Origin: an uncultured Helicobacteraceae bacterium
GTDB taxonomy: Bacteria > Campylobacterota > Campylobacteria > Campylobacterales > Helicobacteraceae
Direction: 5' to 3'
DNA: 64,000 nt
Assembly: GCA_944323885.1 (NCBI GenBank)
Contig: CALUUD010000001.1
Coordinates: forward strand, 663,131 to 727,130
The position numbers and the translations under genes are program-made. The notes under the pieces were generated by a model, which saw only the letters and a program-made list of their open reading frames with translations, was not told the origin of the DNA and ran no database searches. This document shows positions 58,947-64,000 of the stretch, one piece after another (position 1 is the first letter of the stretch; each line of letters opens with the position of its first letter).

Positions 58947-59035
58947 AACTAATCCCAAATATAATTTATTGTTGCTAATGATAACGAAGTTATTTTTAAA
59001 GTTTGATTGGTATAGATAAATTATCTATACCAGTT

Positions 59036-60859
59036 TTATCTTACAGGACTATCAACCTTTGTGTGTATATATGGCTTTGTATTTTTATCTAGCTCAAGAT
59101 TTTCTTTTGGAGGGTTGCCATTTATATTTAAGTGTTTATAATATCTATCACCAGTTTTATGTCCATTCATATCTACTTTATATTTTATTTCTCCAGGGTT
59201 AAATTTTTGTATATCTTCAAATGTAGCATTGCTTGGCTTGTAATCAATATTATACTTTTTGGCAATGACTGCAAGTAGTGTTTGTCCTTGCCTTGCCATT
59301 TCTACAGACTGTAATAACATTCTGCTTGCCTCCCTTGGATTATGGAAACCTGTTGAATTTTCAGCACCAACAAAATCACTTCTCATTTGTCCTTTTCTAT
59401 GTAATTCTAATGGCTCTTTTAAGATTATATTTATTTCTTCATCACTTTTTCCCATTTTGCTTAATTCATCTCTTATTTTTTTAATATCCCAAATAAGACT
59501 TACAGTGGCATATTCTGCACTCCTTAAATCAAATGCAATTGATTTTTGAATATCTGCAACTTGATTTCTTATAGTTTGTTCACTTTGATTATGACACGCT
59601 TTGCAAGAGCTATTTATATCAGCAAGTGGAGATGTTATATTGTGTTGAGTAATTTTTTTTGCCCCAGATCTTACATAAGGCATGTGACAATCAGCACAAC
59701 TTACACCATTTGCAGCATGGACGCTACCACTATATAATTCAAATTCAGGATGTTGTATTTTTAACATAGGTGCTTTTGTATCTTTATGAATCCAATCATA
59801 CTTAAATGCCTTACCTTCTTCTAATGCACCAACTTTTTCATAATGTTCATCAAACATCTCAATTCTAAATGGCATTCCTTTTTTCCATGAACTCCAGGGA
59901 AATACAAGCTCTATACCATCAGTTTGTATCTCTGTAGGTTCATTTCCATCTCTCCAAGAATCAAATTCATCATATGTTTTTTGTTCTCCATTAAACCATC
60001 TTTTATTTGGATCATTTGCAATAGATTCACCCATCACTTTTACTTTGCTGCCTGTAGGTTTAAAATAATACTCAACATGGCATTGTGCACAAACTAATGT
60101 TCGCATTTCATTTCTATCTGCTTTTATGCCCTGTATAGGATCTTTTTCATATCCACGCATTACAAGAGAATTTATTAAACCTTGTCTTGTAATTCTTAAT
60201 GTCATATCATTTGGGTTATGGCAATCAGCACAAGTAACCCCCATTCTTTTTCCACCGTGCGGGCCGCTATGCTCTGGTGAGTTTTCAGCTATACCATTTA
60301 CAGCAGGAATGTTTTTTATCATAGTCCAATATTTTGTAGAATTAAATGCAACCCAGTCACCTTTTGCTACATTTTTATAAAGCCATGGTGACCATCCACT
60401 ATGGCAATTCATACATGCTGTTGGTTGACCATTAAAACCTTTAAATCCATGAGCATTTAAAAAATCTTTATTATTTCTTGCTGTATCCATTTGATCTACT
60501 TGAACCCAAAAATGTCCTCTCTCTTCATTTGCATCAATTGAGAATGGATATCCTGCCCAAAGTATAGTTAATTGAGGATATCTAATTAACTTACTATAAG
60601 CTAAGTTTCCACCAAAATCTGTTGTGCGTGGTTCTTCTGTTTCAACTTTTAAATACATATCAAGATATTCTGGATACATTTTTCCCCAATAATCAAATGT
60701 GGGATTATCATCACTTAATTCTACATAACTTTTTGGTGCCAAACCCGCAGTTTCATTTTTCTTTGTGTTTATATTCATTAATAGTGCAATAATTGCAATA
60801 CCTATAATGATTGCTAATGCAAGTATAATTGGCATTGCAAGTGATTTTTGTTTAGACAT
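59036..60859 (-). CDS. nrfA: Ammonia-forming cytochrome c nitrite reductase NrfA
   Basis: A periplasmic pentahaem enzyme reducing nitrite to ammonium with six electrons; 607 residues. It has an N-terminal membrane segment/signal (9-29) and haem sites at C149-H153 (CMNCH), C210 (CADCH), C257 (CAQCH), C388 (CADCH) and C419 (CKACH). The catalytic haem, usually bound by CxxCK, here has CMNCH, as in Campylobacter jejuni NrfA. It is 19 bases downstream of nrfH, its quinol-oxidising partner. Confidence 0.95.
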   Translation of the reverse strand: MSKQKSLAMPIILALAIIIGIAIIALLMNINTKKNETAGLAPKSYVELSDDNPTFDYWGKMYPEYLDMYLKVETEEPRTTDFGGNLAYSKLIRYPQLTILWAGYPFSIDANEERGHFWVQVDQMDTARNNKDFLNAHGFKGFNGQPTACMNCHSGWSPWLYKNVAKGDWVAFNSTKYWTMIKNIPAVNGIAENSPEHSGPHGGKRMGVTCADCHNPNDMTLRITRQGLINSLVMRGYEKDPIQGIKADRNEMRTLVCAQCHVEYYFKPTGSKVKVMGESIANDPNKRWFNGEQKTYDEFDSWRDGNEPTEIQTDGIELVFPWSSWKKGMPFRIEMFDEHYEKVGALEEGKAFKYDWIHKDTKAPMLKIQHPEFELYSGSVHAANGVSCADCHMPYVRSGAKKITQHNITSPLADINSSCKACHNQSEQTIRNQVADIQKSIAFDLRSAEYATVSLIWDIKKIRDELSKMGKSDEEINIILKEPLELHRKGQMRSDFVGAENSTGFHNPREASRMLLQSVEMARQGQTLLAVIAKKYNIDYKPSNATFEDIQKFNPGEIKYKVDMNGHKTGDRYYKHLNINGNPPKENLELDKNTKPYIHTKVDSPVR

Positions 60860-60878
60860 ATTTCCCCCTTTTAGTTTA

Positions 60879-61370
60879 TTAAAAATTCCTTATGTGTCCT
60901 ACATTTTTATGGCAAGATACGCAACTTAATGATTTATCATAATTGTGTATAGTTTTTGTTGTTGGATTTATTACATTGCTTGCTACTTCAGAATGACACC
61001 TAATGCAATTATTTTGAACATCAATTTTTGTTTTTTGTGTTGCGCTAAGAGTGGTTGGCAAATCTTTAAAAGTAAAAGCATATGCATGACTTAAGCCACT
61101 TTGTGCTTTTGTCATCCATTTTGATATGAATTCATTTGGTATATGACAATCATTGCATGTAGCATGTTCTCTATGGCTTCCACTTCTCCAATCTCTATAT
61201 ACTTCATTCATAACATGACAATTATTACATGCCTCACTTTTATTACTAAAATATGAGAATCCTTCTGCATAATAGAATGTAAAACCACCTATTGCAATAG
61301 TAAATGTAACTGCTATTATTGTTGCTATAGTAAGAATGGAAAGTCTATTATTATTCTTATTGTCTTCCAA
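60879..61370 (-). CDS. nrfH: NrfH, membrane-bound tetrahaem quinol dehydrogenase
   Basis: A NapC/NirT-family cytochrome of 163 residues: one membrane helix (about 13-35), then four haem motifs at C48 (CNNCH), C72 (CNDCH), C122 (CIRCH) and C150 (CVSCH). It oxidises menaquinol and feeds NrfA. The start is TTG at 61370, with GGAGAG upstream. Confidence 0.94.
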   Translation of the reverse strand: MEDNKNNNRLSILTIATIIAVTFTIAIGGFTFYYAEGFSYFSNKSEACNNCHVMNEVYRDWRSGSHREHATCNDCHIPNEFISKWMTKAQSGLSHAYAFTFKDLPTTLSATQKTKIDVQNNCIRCHSEVASNVINPTTKTIHNYDKSLSCVSCHKNVGHIRNF

Positions 61371-61436
61371 GAAACTCTCCTATGCATTAAAATAAAATGC
61401 TTTGTAATAATACTTTTTATAGATTTTGTATTTTTG

Positions 61437-61442
61437 ATTATA
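61437..61442 (-). promoter_or_regulatory. -10 box of the nrfHA promoter
   Basis: TATAAT on the minus strand (context GACTATAATC), 67 bases before the nrfH start, implying a ~60-base leader. No regulator site is evident by eye. Confidence 0.45.
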
Positions 61443-61485
61443 GTCAAATTATGAGTAAATAATTAATAAATTGTTAAGAAATTCT

Positions 61486-62688
61486 TTATAGTGATAATTG
61501 TTTATTTGTTTTTATGCCTAAATCTTCTAATTTTTTCACTTTGTCAATTATTGAGCCTTTTCCATCTTTTAGTGTAATTAGTATTTCTTTATAGCTTTTA
61601 TCTGCATTATTTATTACCTTTCCTAGAGATTCCATTTTTTCATATAAGGTGCAAAATTTATCATACAAACTAGTTGCTGTCTTTATTATCTCATCAATAT
61701 TTTTATTTTGTCTTTCATTTCTCCATATATTTTCAATAGTTCTTAATGTTGCATAAAGTGTAGCAGGACTTACAATGATTATGTTTTTATTGTAAGCAAA
61801 TTGAAACAATTCATTGTCATACTTGATTGCATCTAAAAATGCTCCTTCAATTGGGATAAACATTAATATAAAATCAAGTTTTATTCCATCTCCTAACTCA
61901 TTATATTTTTTTACACTCAATGTTTTTACATGGTTTTTAATTGAAGTTATATGTCCCAATAGACTATCTTCTTTATTATTGTTTATATATTTTTCATAAT
62001 CAATTAGTGATACTTTAGAATCAATAATAATCATTTTTTCATTTGGAAGCTTAATTACAATATCAGGGCGAAATCTATTTCCATATTCATTTGTGTAGTT
62101 TTGTTCTCTAAAGTATTCTCTTCCTTTACTTAAACCAGAATCTTCAAGAAGCTTCTCTAATATTACTTCTCCCCAATTACCTTGTATTTTATTGTTTCCT
62201 TTTAATGCATTTGTTAAGTTTATGGCATCTTGGGATATTTGATTATTTAGTTCTTTTAGTATTTTTATCTCACCAACTAATTCATTTCTGTTTTTTGATT
62301 CTTTTTCATATACATCTTGGACTTGTTTTTTGAAGGCATCTATTTGACTTTGAAGAGGTTTTATGATGTTATTTAGACCTTCTTCTTGTGCATTTTTGTG
62401 AGTTTTTATTTTTTCATCTAATATGCTTTGAGATAGAATTTTAAATTCATTTTTTGTTTGTTCTTTTAATGAGATAAAATCATTAATTTTTTCTTCATTA
62501 ATTTTCTTTTCATATTCTATTGATGTTTTTAATCTTGAGTTTTGTTCTAGCAATTCTTTTATTTCATTGTTGATTTTTATATTTTCGTTTTTTAGTATCG
62601 TATTGAGATTTTTGTATTTCATTACAATAATAAATGATATAGCAATACATATGAAAATAATAATTAAGCTAAATATTAAATAACCCAT
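61486..62688 (-). CDS. rmuC: RmuC-family DNA recombination protein
   Basis: A 400-residue protein: N-terminal membrane anchor (4-24), a long coiled coil (about 28-150, e.g. LKNENIKINNEIKELLEQNS) and the RmuC nuclease-like domain (GNWGEVILEKLLEDSGL, then MIIIDSKVSLIDYEKY). RmuC limits inversions at short repeats and is thought to cleave DNA. It lies 10 bases downstream of the YihY gene. Confidence 0.93.
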   Translation of the reverse strand: MGYLIFSLIIIFICIAISFIIVMKYKNLNTILKNENIKINNEIKELLEQNSRLKTSIEYEKKINEEKINDFISLKEQTKNEFKILSQSILDEKIKTHKNAQEEGLNNIIKPLQSQIDAFKKQVQDVYEKESKNRNELVGEIKILKELNNQISQDAINLTNALKGNNKIQGNWGEVILEKLLEDSGLSKGREYFREQNYTNEYGNRFRPDIVIKLPNEKMIIIDSKVSLIDYEKYINNNKEDSLLGHITSIKNHVKTLSVKKYNELGDGIKLDFILMFIPIEGAFLDAIKYDNELFQFAYNKNIIIVSPATLYATLRTIENIWRNERQNKNIDEIIKTATSLYDKFCTLYEKMESLGKVINNADKSYKEILITLKDGKGSIIDKVKKLEDLGIKTNKQLSL

Positions 62689-62698
62689 ATTTTTACCT

Positions 62699-63568
62699 TT
62701 ATATCATCATACTTTCATCTTTTTTGCCACCAAAATTAGTAATTAACCCTTGAGTTAATCGCATCCCATATAAAATTACAATCCAAGAACAATATATCCA
62801 TAATATAAAAAACATTAGTATAGAAAATGAACCATATATTGTGGTGTATGCTTTATTAAAAAATACATAATATACAAATGCCCATTTTAATAGATTCCAC
62901 ATAATCGTAGTTATTAGTGATGATGATAATAGTGATAATAATGGTATTGGCTTGTTTGCTAGAATCTTAAAAAGTGTAAAAAACATTACCCATATTAATA
63001 TATATGGCAACAAATCAAACAGGTTTAATAAACTATAATTTTTTAGCAAAGTTTGCACTTCTAGGCTAAAATAAAGTGATGCTCCCATTCCAAGTGGAAA
63101 TAATGTTATAAGCGCCCAATACACTATAATTGAATCAAAAAAAGCTCTTTTTTTTGATTCAAACAATATAGATGATATATTTTCTAGATTCCTAAAAAAC
63201 AATATTGATGCAATAAATACATATATGAATGCACTCATGCCTAGTGTTTTTGAATTTTCCATAAATTGATCTAGATATAAAGATATTACATCTGTGTTTG
63301 TTGGAGAGAGATTTGATAAGATTATGTTTTTTAAGTATTGTAATTCTACTTGAAAATTAGGAATTGAAAGTAATATTGATAATACTATTATGATTAAAGG
63401 AACAATTGCAGATAGTGAATATAATGATAGTGATGCTGCATATGTCTCAATATTATTGAAGAATGACAAAAAATCAATCAACTTACTTCTTATATCTATG
63501 ATTGTTATTTTAGTAATTGTTGTTATTTTTTTGATTTTTTTTAAAATTAAACTAATGCTATTTGTCAT
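62699..63568 (-). CDS. YihY/BrkB-family inner-membrane protein
   Basis: A 289-residue protein with about six hydrophobic helices. Family landmarks are YAASLSLYSLSAIVPLIIIVLS near residue 43 and the C-terminal YGSFSILMFFILWIYCSWIVILYG. Once mislabelled as RNase BN; the function is unknown, possibly envelope-related. It precedes rmuC on the same strand. Confidence 0.85.
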   Translation of the reverse strand: MTNSISLILKKIKKITTITKITIIDIRSKLIDFLSFFNNIETYAASLSLYSLSAIVPLIIIVLSILLSIPNFQVELQYLKNIILSNLSPTNTDVISLYLDQFMENSKTLGMSAFIYVFIASILFFRNLENISSILFESKKRAFFDSIIVYWALITLFPLGMGASLYFSLEVQTLLKNYSLLNLFDLLPYILIWVMFFTLFKILANKPIPLLSLLSSSLITTIMWNLLKWAFVYYVFFNKAYTTIYGSFSILMFFILWIYCSWIVILYGMRLTQGLITNFGGKKDESMMI

Positions 63569-63605
63569 TTATTTTTATCCTTGGATATTTAAAATAGCAT
63601 TATAG

Positions 63606-63631
63606 TAGATTCTAGAATAATCTAGAATCTA
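63606..63631. terminator. Hairpin from an inverted AGATTCT/AGAATCT pair, downstream of the third pilin gene
   Basis: TAGATTCTAGA pairs perfectly with TCTAGAATCTA around a 4-base loop, 14 bases past the pilin stop and 38 bases before the yihY start. No long U run follows on the minus strand. Confidence 0.6.
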
Positions 63632-63644
63632 TGAGTTAGTATAT

Positions 63645-64000
63645 TTAGAACTTAACAGCTCCAGTTGTTGCAAGAGGTATTATTCTGTTGCTTCCACTTG
63701 GGTAAGATTCTTTTAATCCTTTACAAAATGTTCCACCATTACCAGTCTGTCCTACACCACCAGCTAAACTTATATTTGCAGGATTAAATATTAAGTTACC
63801 AGTAGTTGTATCTAGTGTAATTATTGCTCCACATCCACCAGTTTGACCAGCTTGTCCTTGACGTGTTACATTTCCAAGTGGTTGAATTCCATTGCTATTT
63901 GCCGCACCATTTCCACCTACTCCCCATCTACCTCTATCTAATCCACCTGTATCTATCATCCATTCACCCCAGTTGCTAAAGCCAGTAGGAGCAGATTGTG
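63645..64000 (-). CDS. C-terminal part of a third pseudopilin, N-terminus beyond window edge
   Basis: About 118 residues of a frame open to the right edge. It begins QSAPTGFSNWGEW, matching the PSGFKTWGDW motif of the pilin at 23812-24315. Both then share LD..RW, a Cys pair (GGCGAI and TFCKGL here), the strand LDTTTGNLIFNP (IDTTKAEIHFLP in the other) and a final AVKF/AVKY. A glycine-rich insert (residues after LDRGRW) is unique to this copy. The N-terminal prepilin signal is not visible, so the call rests on paralogy. Confidence 0.75.
   Translation of the reverse strand, partial: QSAPTGFSNWGEWMIDTGGLDRGRWGVGGNGAANSNGIQPLGNVTRQGQAGQTGGCGAIITLDTTTGNLIFNPANISLAGGVGQTGNGGTFCKGLKESYPSGSNRIIPLATTGAVKF

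Noticed and set aside
1..64000. tRNA, rRNA, tmRNA, insertion sequences, prophage or integrase genes
   Set aside because: I looked for conserved tRNA arms, transposase-like proteins and phage genes and saw none; gene content is ordinary core metabolism throughout.

Overview
The window is a very AT-rich (roughly 70% A+T by eye), gene-dense stretch of a Campylobacterota chromosome, most likely a Helicobacter other than H. pylori. Local gene orders match ones I recall from H. pylori: recA-eno-ftsB-like-AMIN-aroK, pbp1A-bioF-tlpD, flgH next to pseudaminic acid genes, ndk-yceD-rpmF-plsX-fabH, porCDAB, hemL-atpZ-like, and dnaE-rluB. purH, argB, nrfHA and type II/IV-like pilins argue against H. pylori, which as far as I know lacks them. 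No rRNA, tRNA, CRISPR, prophage or insertion sequence is visible.

Layout. 1-6217 (minus): tlpD, bioF, pbp1A and a truncated D-lactate dehydrogenase. 6386-15423: fur (plus), the flgH-pseF-pseG-pseH-pseI flagellar glycosylation operon (minus) behind a clear sigma-54 promoter, yqeY, a DUF5666 protein, hemL-atpZ-like-membrane protein (plus), then HslJ-like lipoprotein, thioredoxin and YeiH exporter (minus). 15516-15849: RNase P RNA. 15878-22856 (minus): lepA, purH, aroK, AMIN protein, FtsB-like protein, eno, recA. 22952-30161: mqnD, a pseudopilin, an unknown protein plus coaBC, a small outer-membrane barrel, yebC, ung, gatC and a hydroxyacid dehydrogenase. 30254-34881 (plus): argB with a coupled unknown gene, rplM-rpsI, a YdjM-like membrane protein, an S1-domain protein and a DUF5718 protein. 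34882-35480 has no gene. 35514-50210: tsaA (minus), then metK, ferredoxin, ndk, yceD, rpmF, plsX, fabH, a putative outer-membrane protein, an SNF transporter, dnaE, rluB, thrC and tpiA (plus). 50271-55751 (minus): the porCDAB pyruvate:ferredoxin oxidoreductase operon, a HAD phosphatase and a MATE transporter. 55842-64000: a PilT-like ATPase with a repeat-bearing extension, a second pilin, an unknown anchored protein, nrfHA, rmuC, yihY and the tail of a third pilin.

Biology. The genes suggest a flagellated, pseudaminic-acid-decorated microaerophile or anaerobe. It makes menaquinone by the futalosine route (mqnD), oxidises pyruvate through Por and ferredoxin, respires nitrite to ammonium (NrfHA), oxidises D-lactate, and makes its own purines and arginine.

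The most unusual signal is not a gene. The 7-mer AGAATCT (reverse complement AGATTCT) occurs about 80 times in 64 kb by manual count, against about 15 expected from base composition. It is in all three codon frames, in both orientations and between genes, and inverted pairs of it form several intergenic hairpins. This resembles the layout of DNA uptake sequences in Neisseria and Pasteurellaceae. The same window carries three pilin-like genes and a PilT-like ATPase, so a link to transformation is a testable inference.
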